Position numbers and translations under genes: made by a program. The notes beneath the pieces were generated by a model. That model saw only the letters and a list, made by a program, of their open reading frames with translations. It did not search any database and had not been told where the DNA came from. Below are positions 1 through 10,967 of a stretch of 64,000 nt of DNA, piece after piece (the stretch's first letter is position 1; each line of letters starts with the position of its first letter). Source of the stretch: AP-15 sp963790875 (GTDB lineage: Bacteria; Pseudomonadota; Alphaproteobacteria; ATCC43930; CGMCC-115725); contig CAWBQT010000007.1 of NCBI GenBank assembly GCA_963790875.1, positions 1-64,000 of the forward strand, in the 5' to 3' direction.

Positions 1-165
1 CTAGCATCGGATCGTCACTCCACTCGGCGGCGGCGTGCCAACTGGCATCTTGTTTGCGCTGTTGCGCTTCCTCCATTGAGGTGCGCCGGGCCGAGGCGGT
101 CCGCTTTCACCCAACAAGCAACGAGCGGCCGCGCCCCGGGTTCGCTTACCGGACGGGGTGGCCCC

Positions 166-1036
166 TCACCCGTTGACCCGGCGGATCAACGCCGCCCAGC
201 GGTCAAGCTCGGGGATGATCTGTTCGGCCCCTTCGGCCGGCAAGGTCGTAACGACGCGTGCGACGCCCATATCGCAATAGCGCTTCAACAGGTCTTCATC
301 CTCGGCGCCGCCAAAGAGCGTGATCGGCAGCGATGCGTCATCGCGCCGGCCTCGCGCCATCTCCTTGAACTTGGGCAGGTAGTCGTCGACCGACCCATAC
401 GGCGCCCGGCCGGCGATCGGAACCCAGCCGTCGCCGCAGCGAACCGCGCGCCGTGCGGCATGCGGGAAGGCGCCGCCGACCATGATCGGCGGATGCGGAG
501 GCTGAGCCGGCTTCGGCCAGGTCATCAGCGGCCCGAATTGGACGAACTCGCCACTGAATTCGGCCGTCGTCTCGGTCCAGATTGCCTTCATCGCCTCGAG
601 GCGCTCGCGCTTCAGTTTGAAGCGGGTCTTGAAGGCGGTGCCGTGGTCCTCGACCCCCTCTGCGTTCCAGCCGACGCCGACGCCGAACAGAAACCGGCCG
701 TTCGAGACCTGGTCGGCGAGGCGACCAGCTTTGCCGTCTGGATCGGGTCGCGCTGCACGACAAGGCATACGCCGGTGCCGAGCTTCAAGGTTGTGGCGAC
801 CGCGGCAGCCGCGCCCAGCACGACGAACGGGTCCACGACATCATAATACGGCCTCGGCAACTCGCCATAATACGGCCTCGCCAACTCGCCGCTGCCGGAA
901 ACGGCGTGCGCCGCGGTACTGGGATGTGCGAATGCTCGGGTGCCCACGGCAATTCGAAGCCGTGCTCTTCGAGCGCCGGCGCCAGCCGAACCGCCGGCAT
1001 CGAATAGTCGGTATGGAACATCGAAAGTCCGGCTCG
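166..1036 (-). pseudogene. LLM-class F420-dependent oxidoreductase, frameshifted
   Basis: Three consecutive reading frames together spell one luciferase-like flavin/F420 oxidoreductase (TIGR03619-like). The N-terminal piece (about 1036-893) has GLSMFHTDYSMP and VPRRTPFP. A middle piece (about 890-730) has DVVDPFVVLGA and LGTGVCLVVQRDP. The C-terminal piece (about 728-166) has FLFGVGVGWN and ends at TAG/TGA near 166. Frameshifts fall near 892 (in what should be a glycine run) and near 728. The middle piece also carries a 24-bp tandem duplication. The family uses F420 or FMN to oxidise diverse substrates; the substrate here is unknown. No full-length product is possible, so this is a pseudogene unless the indels are sequence errors. 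Confidence 0.8.
843..890. repeat. 24-bp tandem duplication in the LLM pseudogene
   Basis: Two adjacent 24-bp units beginning ATAATACGGCCTCG differ at one base (843-866 and 867-890). They encode GELPRPYY twice on the minus strand, where the family has one copy. It looks like a slippage or unequal-exchange duplication. Confidence 0.9.
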
Positions 1037-1406
1037 CGCCCGGTTTGCCGCGGCGCTCTCGGCGCTCGAATCACGCTTTTTCGACCGCATTCTTTCTGTC
1101 GGCGACGAGGTCGTCCCGCCCGTGGGGCGTGATCAGCGGCACTCTGAAACGGCGGATCGGGCATTCGCTTCCGGTCATCGACAGTTTGCTCGCGGCACGG
1201 CAATTGAATACCAACTCTATCCTGCTACGCGGAATGTCGGCGACGTCGAAGATAGCGGCGGCGGCGGCGTCTTCAACCCGTGGGCGACGACCCGGGGGCA
1301 TTCTCGCTCGAGTGAGCCGGCGGCGGGCACGCGTGCTCGCGAGGTTAGGTCGAATCGGTAGGGATATGTCCGGGCGGTACGGGGAAATGCGCTTGCCGTC
1401 GCGCCT
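1037..1406. other. intergenic, no gene recognised
   Basis: Between the LLM pseudogene and coaD I see only short overlapping open frames in several frames, as expected of high-GC DNA. None shows a recognisable motif or a good ribosome binding site. It may contain further decayed sequence. Confidence 0.5.
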
Positions 1407-1945
1407 TCACCCGGCGCCGGCGGCCCGGCGGCGCGATTTTGCCCGCCCAATTGCATAGCGGTCGAGGAGGCGTGCCGCGACCCGCGGGCTGACGAAATGC
1501 GAAACGTCGCCGCCGAGCGCGCCGATCTCCTTGACGAAACGTGACGAGATGAACTGGAAGCGGTCCGAGGCCATCAGGAACACGGTCTCGATGTCCGGAT
1601 TGAGCCGGGCGTTCATCCCGGCCATCTGGAACTCGTATTCGAAATCCGACAGGGCGCGCAGGCCCCGGATCACGACGCTAGCCCCGACCGAGTGCGCGAA
1701 ATGCATCAACAGGCTGTCGAAGGCGCGTACCTCTACGCGCTGGGCGTCGCCGTTTTCGAGATCGGCGATCTCGTCGCGGACGATCTCGACCCGTTCGTCG
1801 GTGGCGAAGAGCGGTCCCTTGCCGTCGTTGCGGGCGACGCCGACGATCAGCCGGTCGACCAGTCCGACGGCGCGCCGGATGATGTCGGCATGGCCGTTCG
1901 TGATCGGATCGAAAGTACCGGGATAGATCCCGATGCGCGGCTTCA

Positions 1946-1949
<4 letters not shown>
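1407..1949 (-). CDS. coaD: pantetheine-phosphate adenylyltransferase
   Basis: Transfers AMP from ATP to 4'-phosphopantetheine, the penultimate step of coenzyme A synthesis, in the cytosol. The 180-residue product starts MMKPRIGIYPGTFDPITNGH, containing the nucleotidyltransferase GTFDP and TNGH motifs, and later has VIRGLRALSDFEYE, DRFQFISSRFVKE and GGDVSHFVSP, all typical of CoaD; length is slightly above the usual 160-170 because of a basic tail. The first ATG overlaps the gyrA stop as ATGA, so translational coupling to gyrA is likely; the second ATG is an alternative start. Confidence 0.97.
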
Positions 1950-4756
<2,807 letters not shown>

Positions 4757-4828
4757 GGCTGATCGACCGGACGGGGGTGGCTGGGATTAAAAATCGCGGC
4801 TGAGCCGGGCGGGGCCGCGATACGCGAC

Positions 4829-4834
4829 ATTATA
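4829..4834 (-). promoter_or_regulatory. possible gyrA -10 box
   Basis: An exact TATAAT on the minus strand, 73 bp upstream of the gyrA start, in a short AT-rich patch within GC-rich DNA. No good -35 hexamer lies at 16-18 bp, so this is a weak call. Confidence 0.35.
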
Positions 4835-4900
4835 TAGACGGCAGCGACAAGACTACCGCATTTTGCAGTGCACCCAAAACCGGCCGCCGGCGTCCGTGCG

Positions 4901-5152
4901 CTAGGGCGGGCCGCCGACGATCGCCCGATAGATCGCCAGGATCAGCACGGCGCCGATAATCGCGCCGAGAAAGCCGGCTCTCTGCCCCGCGGCATACCAG
5001 CCGATGCGCTCGCCGAGCCAGGTGGCGAAGATCGCGCCGACGATGCCGAGCAAGGTCGTGACGATGAACCCGCCTGGCCCATGAATGAAGAGCTTGGCGA
5101 TCGCCCCGGCGAGAAAGCCGATAATGACGACCCAGAGCCAATGTAGCAGCAT
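4901..5152 (-). CDS. GlsB/YeaQ/YmgE family small membrane protein
   Basis: An 83-residue, strongly hydrophobic protein with about three membrane segments and the glycine pattern of the transglycosylase-associated/YeaQ family: GFLAGAIAKLF, then GFIVTTLLGIVGAIFATWLG and GAIIGAVLILAIY. Members are small inner-membrane proteins induced by stress; their biochemical role is unsettled. It is a single gene, upstream of and codirectional with gyrA but separated by about 140 bp, so it is probably transcribed on its own. Confidence 0.9.
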   Translation of the reverse strand: MLLHWLWVVIIGFLAGAIAKLFIHGPGGFIVTTLLGIVGAIFATWLGERIGWYAAGQRAGFLGAIIGAVLILAIYRAIVGGPP

Positions 5153-5495
5153 GATGGCGCTCCCATCCCAGCCCCGGTCGTTGCGTCGAATCCGCGCCGA
5201 TGCTGCCGGTCATTTAGCCGTCCGCGTTGTCGACGGCAATAGGCCCCGAGAATGGGGAAAATTTCGCACCTGTCGAAAGCGCGCTCTCGCCCTCGACGGG
5301 GTGGGCCGGCTGGGGCGATGCAGCGGATAGGCGACGACCTGAGGAGGCCGCGAAGAGAGCGCTTGCGCCGGCGCATGGGTCAAGCCGCCACACAGCGATG
5401 GAACCCGGCCGCGGCTATAATTTTACGAAACGGAAGCTACGGGCCGCGGCAGGGCGTGTTCGGCGATCGCCGGGTGCAGCGCGAGAGAGGGCGAG
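5153..5495. other. divergent intergenic region with possible sco promoter
   Basis: This 343-bp region separates the minus-strand YeaQ-family gene from the plus-strand SCO1-like gene. An exact TATAAT lies at 5416-5421, 75 bp before the SCO1-like start; no convincing -35 accompanies it. No gene is recognised here. Confidence 0.4.
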
Positions 5496-6221
5496 ATGAT
5501 TGCCGGTCCGCACGAGCCCACACGCCGTCGCGCCACAGCGAAGGCTGCGGCGCTGGCGCGTCGCTCGGCCGGCGGCATCACCCGTCGCCGCGCCGGAGTC
5601 CTCATCCTAGGTATCGCGCTCGCGCTCCTCGCCGGTTGCGATGACGGCGCCACATGGCATGCGATCGACGTATCGGGCAGCCTCCCGGCGCTGTCCCTGA
5701 CGATGACCCGGGTCGAGGACGGCAACAGGGTGACCGAGGGCGACTACCGCGGCAAGGTTGTGCTGGTCTATTTCGGCTACACCCAATGTCCGGACGCGTG
5801 TCCGACCACCCTGTCCAATGTGGCGCACATCATGAGGCTTCTCGGCCCGGAAGCCAACGCCGTGCGCCTGCTCTTCGTCACCGTCGACCCGAACCGCGAC
5901 ACAGCTCCGGTGCTGGCCGCCTATGTCAAGAATTTCGCGCCCGAGATCGTCGGGCTGCGCGGCACGCCGGATGAGCTTGCGGCCCTCGCCCGTCGTTACC
6001 GGATCGTCTACTCGGTGACGCCGGCGACCAAGGACCATCCCTACGAAGTAACGCACAGCGCCGGCATCTATGTTTTCGACCGCTGGGGCGCTGCGCGGCT
6101 AATCATTGCCTCGCTCGACGGGCCGACCCCCGACATCGCCGGCAGCACGGCCGATTTGCGGCGTCTCGCAACCGAGACGCATCCGCCCGGGTTGCTGGCG
6201 CGGCTACGGCAATGGGTTTAA
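5496..6221 (+). CDS. SCO1/SenC family copper-binding lipoprotein
   Basis: A thioredoxin-fold protein of 241 residues that in this family delivers copper to the CuA site of cytochrome c oxidase, anchored outside the inner membrane. It has a twin-arginine-rich N-terminus, a hydrophobic segment and a lipobox LLAGC (about residues 43-47). The copper/redox motif CPDAC (CxxxC) lies in YFGYTQCPDACPTT, and the conserved distal histidine is in VTHSAGIYVFD. VTVDPNRDT is the usual strand after the CxxxC helix. The ATG at 5496 follows a purine-rich GAGAGAGGGCGAG. No oxidase genes are next to it, so its partner is elsewhere. Confidence 0.94.
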   Translation: MIAGPHEPTRRRATAKAAALARRSAGGITRRRAGVLILGIALALLAGCDDGATWHAIDVSGSLPALSLTMTRVEDGNRVTEGDYRGKVVLVYFGYTQCPDACPTTLSNVAHIMRLLGPEANAVRLLFVTVDPNRDTAPVLAAYVKNFAPEIVGLRGTPDELAALARRYRIVYSVTPATKDHPYEVTHSAGIYVFDRWGAARLIIASLDGPTPDIAGSTADLRRLATETHPPGLLARLRQWV

Positions 6222-6458
6222 CCATTGCTTCACCCCGCGAACCGCGGCCCAACAATGAGGCGCGGCTTCGCGGCCGCCGCGAGAGGAGACCGGATGCGTG
6301 CCCCAAGTCGTGCTTCATCCGGCACCGGCAGCTGCTCGCCTTCCTCGACGCGCATTGAGCCCCGCCGGCGCTTCCACCGACACCGATATTTGCGAGCGCG
6401 CCTTGCGACGCGCGTTCGTCACTGCCTCATGGCGTCGACGTAGGGCGCCGCACTGAGC

Positions 6459-7589
6459 TCACGCGCCCCAGATCTCTCGCGCGGTCTCGACAACGAGACG
6501 CAGCTTTGCGTTCTGCTGATCGATGGTTAGCGCGTTGCCGTCGACAGTCGACGAAAAGCCGCATTGCGGCGACAGGCACAGCTGGTCGAGCGCCACATAG
6601 CGAGTCGCCTCGTCGATCCGGCGCTTCAACGCGTCCTTCAATTCAAGTTCGGCCCGCTTGCTGGTGACGAAACCGAGCACCACCCTCTTCTCGCCTTTCG
6701 GCAGGAACCGGAGCGGTGCGAAACCGCCCGAGCGCAAGTCGTCGTATTCGAGGAAAAATCCGTCGACCGCCAATTCGCCGAAGAGGGCCTCGGCGACGTG
6801 GTCGTAACCGCCTTCGGCCATCCACGACGAGCGAAAATTACCCCGGCACATATGCGTCGTAATCGTCATGCCTTCCGGCTTGCCGGCGAGCGCGGCGTTA
6901 ATGACCTTGATGTTGGTCAGATGTTGCGTGTTGCCGTCGCCGCCGATCGCAGCGACATGGGCGCGCTGCGCCGGATCGTTCAGGTAGGCAAGGCTGGTAT
7001 CGTCGAGTTGCAAATAGGTGCAGCCGAGAGCGTAGAGCCGCTTGATCTCATCCGCATACACGGCCGCCAGGTCGTGCCAGAACGCCTCCATCTCGGGGTA
7101 GATGCCGGGGTCGATCGCGGCGCGCCCGCCGCGGTAATGCAGCATTGACGGCGACGGGATCGTCAACTTCGCGATCGTGCCTTCAGGCGCCAACGACTTC
7201 AGATAGGCGTAATCCTCGCCGAAGATCGTGTCCCCTAAAGAGAGTTTGCCGGCGATGCAAAAGCCGCCGAGTGCCGCTTCGACCGTGCCGCCCTCGTTCC
7301 TGAATTGCAGGCGCATCGTCTGATCGACTCTGCTGACACCGCCGATACGGTAGAGATAGTCCATGTGCCACGAGCCGCGGCGGAACTCGCCGTCGGTGAC
7401 GCCGCGCAGCCCGATCTCGGCCTGCATCCGCGCGGCGTCGCGAATCGCCGCGTCCTCGACGCCGCGCAACGCATCGGCCGCGAGGTGCCCGGCCTGATGC
7501 TCGGCCCGCGCCCGCAGCAATTCCGGCGGCCGGAGCAGGCTGCCGACATGATCGGCGCGAAACGGCGGTCCGGACAAATCGCTCATCAT
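6459..7589 (-). CDS. cobalamin-independent methionine synthase-like (MetE C-terminal barrel family) protein
   Basis: A 376-residue zinc methyltransferase-type TIM barrel of the UROD/MetE superfamily, close to the proteins annotated as 5-methyltetrahydropteroyltriglutamate-homocysteine methyltransferase. FRADHVGSLLRPPEL at the N-terminus, YLQLDDTSLAYL, THMCRGNFRSSW and SPQCGFSS carry the barrel and zinc-site residues (His/Cys in HMC, Cys in PQCGF). It is about half the length of full MetE and lacks the N-terminal MetE domain, so it is probably not the housekeeping methionine synthase. The start is the ATGATG behind a GGGGGG tract at about 7591-7596; an upstream in-frame extension has no family similarity. 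Confidence 0.88.
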   Translation of the reverse strand: MMSDLSGPPFRADHVGSLLRPPELLRARAEHQAGHLAADALRGVEDAAIRDAARMQAEIGLRGVTDGEFRRGSWHMDYLYRIGGVSRVDQTMRLQFRNEGGTVEAALGGFCIAGKLSLGDTIFGEDYAYLKSLAPEGTIAKLTIPSPSMLHYRGGRAAIDPGIYPEMEAFWHDLAAVYADEIKRLYALGCTYLQLDDTSLAYLNDPAQRAHVAAIGGDGNTQHLTNIKVINAALAGKPEGMTITTHMCRGNFRSSWMAEGGYDHVAEALFGELAVDGFFLEYDDLRSGGFAPLRFLPKGEKRVVLGFVTSKRAELELKDALKRRIDEATRYVALDQLCLSPQCGFSSTVDGNALTIDQQNAKLRLVVETAREIWGA

Positions 7590-7713
7590 ACCCCCCGTTC
7601 TCGTTGGTTGCCGCTTGCTGCGGATGGCAATTCGCGGCCGTCGGCGGATCGCCATCGACGAGCGGTCATTCTACGCGCATTCTCGGGAATAGCCACCGCC
7701 GGGAAGACGCTCG

Positions 7714-8634
7714 ATGCCGGTCATCCTCCAGGAATCGCTACGCGGCCTGCTCTATGTTCCTTATTACGCGGCCCTGAGCCTTGGCGCCTATCGCGCCGAG
7801 GGCATCGTCGTCGAACTCGCCGCGACACCGGCGCTAGGCGCGGCGCCGCTGGGCCTGTTCGCGGGCACCGTCGACGTCGCTTGGGGCGGACCGATGCGGG
7901 TCAACCAGTTCTACGAAAGCCGGGCGGATTGCGATCTCGTTTGCTTCGGCGAGGCGGTGACCCGCGATCCGTTCATGCTCGTCGGCTGCGCGCCGCGGCC
8001 CGATTTTACATTGCAGGACCTTTATGGCCGGCGCGTTGCGACGGTCAGCGAAGTGCCGACCCCTTGGCTCTGCCTGCAGGAGGATCTGCGGCGGGCCGGG
8101 CTCGACCCCGACGCGCTGCCGCGCGTCGCCGATCGTGCGATGGCCGACAACGCGGCGGCGCTGCGCCGCGGCGAGCTCGACGTCGTGCAATTGTTCCAGC
8201 CCTTCGCCGAGGAATTGATCGCCGACGGCGCCGGCCACCTCTGGCACGCCGCGGCGGCGCGCGGTCCGACCGCGTATACCAGCTTCTACGCGCGCCGCCG
8301 GCTGCTCGGCGAACGGCGCGGCGACATCAAAAGTCTCGTGCGCGGGCTCTACCGGACGCAAAAATGGCTGCATGCGAGCCCGGCCAAGGCGCTGGCCGAG
8401 GCGGTGCGGCCGTTCTTCCCGGCGATGCCGGCCGATCTGCTATGCGCCGCGATCGCCCGCTACCGGGCGCTCGGCATCTGGGGAAAGAACCCGATCCTGC
8501 CTCGCGTCGGCTACGACCGGCTCGCCGCCGGCCTCGTTTCCGGCCGCTTCGTCAAACAGGCCGTGCCCTACGAAGAGGCGGTCGACAACAGCCTCGCCGC
8601 GGAGATCGTCGCCGAGGACCCGCCCCCGCTCTGA
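7714..8634 (+). CDS. NMT1/THI5-like substrate-binding domain protein
   Basis: A 306-residue periplasmic-binding-protein fold of the NMT1/THI5 (SsuA/ThiY) type: LRGLLYVPYYAALSLGAY, then GIVVELA, VDVAWGGPMRVN and LYGRRVATVSEVPTPW match the ABC-transporter nitrate/sulfonate/pyrimidine-precursor binding domain. Unusually there is no signal peptide at the chosen ATG and no extension that supplies one, and no permease or ATPase gene is next to it. It may therefore be a cytosolic THI5-like protein or an orphan binding protein. It is divergent from the MetE-like gene with about 125 bp between them. Confidence 0.85.
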   Translation: MPVILQESLRGLLYVPYYAALSLGAYRAEGIVVELAATPALGAAPLGLFAGTVDVAWGGPMRVNQFYESRADCDLVCFGEAVTRDPFMLVGCAPRPDFTLQDLYGRRVATVSEVPTPWLCLQEDLRRAGLDPDALPRVADRAMADNAAALRRGELDVVQLFQPFAEELIADGAGHLWHAAAARGPTAYTSFYARRRLLGERRGDIKSLVRGLYRTQKWLHASPAKALAEAVRPFFPAMPADLLCAAIARYRALGIWGKNPILPRVGYDRLAAGLVSGRFVKQAVPYEEAVDNSLAAEIVAEDPPPL

Positions 8635-8913
8635 CGCCGACGGACCGATCCAGCAACATCCTACTAGACTCGCCACACCGGCCCTCCCCCGCCTTCGTCG
8701 CGGGGGACAGACTTGTTCGCATTCCGCGCGGCCCGAGGATAAACTCCGGCGCCCATTACTGACATAGATCCCGGCCTTCGCTCGGAAGACAGAAAGAAAT
8801 CGAACGAAAATCGTATTTCGATGCTCGCAACGTCGCCATTCGTTCATTCACCGCGCGCGTCATCAAATAAATTTCTTTTCCGGCGGTGTCTTGGCCCGGC
8901 AAGGCCAGGTTGA

Positions 8914-9921
8914 TCAACAGACGGCGAAGGTCCGCTGCACGGCCTCGATGTCGGTCGTCGTCGTCAGCGCCAGCATTAAGAGGATGCGGGCCTTTTGTGG
9001 GCTGAAATCGAGGCCGCCGACGATACCGCTCTCGCGCAGCCGGCGGCGGGGTGCCACCCGACCCGAAAAGGCGCGGCTGCACTGCACGACGACGATGCCG
9101 TCGCGCGCCGCGCGGTCAAAGGCCGTGCGCTGCGCCGGCGTCGGACTGCCCGGCGCGAAGCCGGCCGAGACGAGGCCGCGCGCGCCGGCCGCGACAGCGG
9201 CATCGACAAGCGCGGCATCGGCGCCGGCATAAGAATAGACGATGTCGACGCGCGGCAGCGGCAGCGCGAGGTCGAGCGCTGCGAACGGGCCGGCGGGCAT
9301 GTGGGCGCCGAGCGGTGTGCGATAGAAATGTACGTCGTCGCTGTCGACATGGCCGAGCGCGCCGAAGTCGAGCGAGCGGAAGGTCTGCACCCGATAGGTC
9401 GAAGTCTTGACCACGTCGCGTGCCGCATGGATCTCGTCGTTCAGCACGACGAGCACGCCTTTGCCGCAGGCTTCGGCCGAGCCGGCGACGCGCAGGGCGG
9501 CGACGAGGTTCATGCCGGCATCCGTGCCGAGCGCGCTCGCCGGACGCTGTGCCCCGACCAGCACGACCGGCTGCGCCGAGCGCAGGGTCAGGTTGAGAAA
9601 GAACGCCGTCTCTTCGAGGGTCGCGGTGCCGTGCAGGATGACAACACCGGCCGTTGCCGGCTCGGCATCGGCGATCCGGTGGATCTGGGCGCGCAGTTCG
9701 AGCCAGTCGGCCGGACCGATGTCGGTGCTGCCGACCTGGCGAAGGGTCAGCGCGACCGGGTCGGCTACCCGGCGCGTCTCCGGAAACCGTTCGATTAGCG
9801 CCTCGGCGGTCAGCTTCTCTCCGAAATCCGGATAGTCGAGCACATCGAGGCTCGACGCACCGAGCGAGGAAATGGTGCCGCCGGTACCGAGCACGACTAT
9901 GCGGGGAAGGGTCGCCGCCAT
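8914..9921 (-). CDS. asparaginase family protein
   Basis: A 335-residue L-asparaginase-type amidohydrolase that would convert asparagine to aspartate and ammonia. The first catalytic motif VLGTGGTISSLG supplies the nucleophilic threonine. The second motif reads VVILHGTATLEETAFFL, with Ala where the classical enzyme has Asp (HGTDT). The lysine block is DEIHAARDVVKTST. No signal peptide is present, so a cytosolic enzyme is expected. The Asp-to-Ala change in a ligand/catalytic motif makes the substrate uncertain; the fold assignment is firm. Confidence 0.92.
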   Translation of the reverse strand: MAATLPRIVVLGTGGTISSLGASSLDVLDYPDFGEKLTAEALIERFPETRRVADPVALTLRQVGSTDIGPADWLELRAQIHRIADAEPATAGVVILHGTATLEETAFFLNLTLRSAQPVVLVGAQRPASALGTDAGMNLVAALRVAGSAEACGKGVLVVLNDEIHAARDVVKTSTYRVQTFRSLDFGALGHVDSDDVHFYRTPLGAHMPAGPFAALDLALPLPRVDIVYSYAGADAALVDAAVAAGARGLVSAGFAPGSPTPAQRTAFDRAARDGIVVVQCSRAFSGRVAPRRRLRESGIVGGLDFSPQKARILLMLALTTTTDIEAVQRTFAVC

Positions 9922-10320
9922 CTTTCACCTCTCGACCTGCCGTCGCGTCGCGCGACCGGAAGACGTAAGCAAACCGCCCGCGCGCCGGGGACGCAATGGG
10001 CATGCCTGAGGCCCGGTGTCCGGGCCATTCTGGTTTGTATCGAGAATTCCGCCCTGCGCTCCGTCATCCAAGTAAAATCGGGAAATGACGTTCAGTTCCG
10101 AAGCATATTTTGCCGCTTTATCCGTTGATACTGCGGCCTTATCGCCAGAGTCCTGACTGGTTGGCGGTAGAATGCCCACCAATCCGCCTCTCCTTTGCCG
10201 TCGCATAAACAAGCGGTGCGCTTGCTTGTCGCACCAGGCCCGGTTGCGTACCGGGGTCTTGACCTGCGCCTGCCCTATGCCCCATCGCGGCCGCTCAAAA
10301 AAGGGTAAGCGGCCGCTATA
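9922..10320. other. intergenic region with hairpin
   Basis: About 400 bp without a recognisable gene. Near its right end a perfect 9-bp inverted repeat, GCGGCCGCT (10287-10295) and its complement (10308-10316), brackets a 12-base A/G-rich loop. It is hairpin-capable but lacks a T tract, so terminator function is not supported. Confidence 0.5.
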
Positions 10321-10600
10321 GTGAGGGCGACATGCTTCCCGGAGGCAATGGCCTGCGGCACGCGGGTCATCGCCTGGCCGTGCGGCGCGGTGCCGGAAGT
10401 GTCGAACACGGGCTTGCCGGCTTCATCGTCGACAATGTCGGCGCGGCGGTCGCCGCGGTCGAAGACGTCGGTTCGCTGGGATCGCCGGGTCGTCCGCCGC
10501 CGCTTCGAGCAGCGGCTTACCGCGGAACGCATCGCTCGCGATCATCTCAAGGGCTACGATAAGGTGGCGAAGCCACAGCCCGCCGGCGTCGAATGCGGAC
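10321..10600 (+). pseudogene. glycosyltransferase family 4 C-terminal remnant
   Basis: The sequence CFPEAMACGTRVIAWPCGAVPEV matches the donor-binding C-terminal segment of GT4 glycosyltransferases (EAMACGTPVIA). The frame then shifts: EHGLAGFIVDNVGAAVAAVEDVGSL continues the family in the next frame, and the first frame resumes with WDRRVVRRRFEQRLTAERIARDHL. Two mutually compensating indels thus leave a decayed C-terminal end of about 90 codons with no N-terminal domain. It lies directly upstream of the debranching enzyme, a pairing I know from other alphaproteobacteria, so it is probably the relic of that partner gene. Confidence 0.72.
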
Positions 10601-10967
10601 CGAGGCAGCTTCCCGCCATCGCGACCGCGCCCGCGGGCCGGTGGTAAGCTACGGGGTTCACACAATTTTCGCCGCCACATGAATGGGTCACGAGGACGAG
10701 ATGCGTCGCGTGGGCAAACCCTCCTGCTGGGGGAGCCTGCGTGCACACTCCGATTTCGCGCGCCTGACCCCAAGCCGCGGACCGATCAACTCTGCTGATA
10801 GCCCGAGAGAGGGTGAGCGGCGTCGCGTCGCAGGGAAACGGAAGAGAGGAAGCCAGACTGCTCCTGGTCATGCCGCGGACTGCCGGCTTCCTTCGCCATC
10901 ACCCGCCCTGCCCAAATCTGTTAACTCGGTAGCGATAGAAACCCGCAGCGGTAGAAGGAGAGAGTCG

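Noticed and set aside
6350..6445. Possible IS66 transposase C-terminal fragment (DICERALRRAFVTASW)
   Set aside because: Only about 15 residues resemble the ERALR segment; too short to support.
8755..8800. REP-like sequence (ATCCCGGCCTTCGC) downstream of the NMT1-like gene
   Set aside because: One arm only; no partner arm or second copy seen, so no repeat is called.
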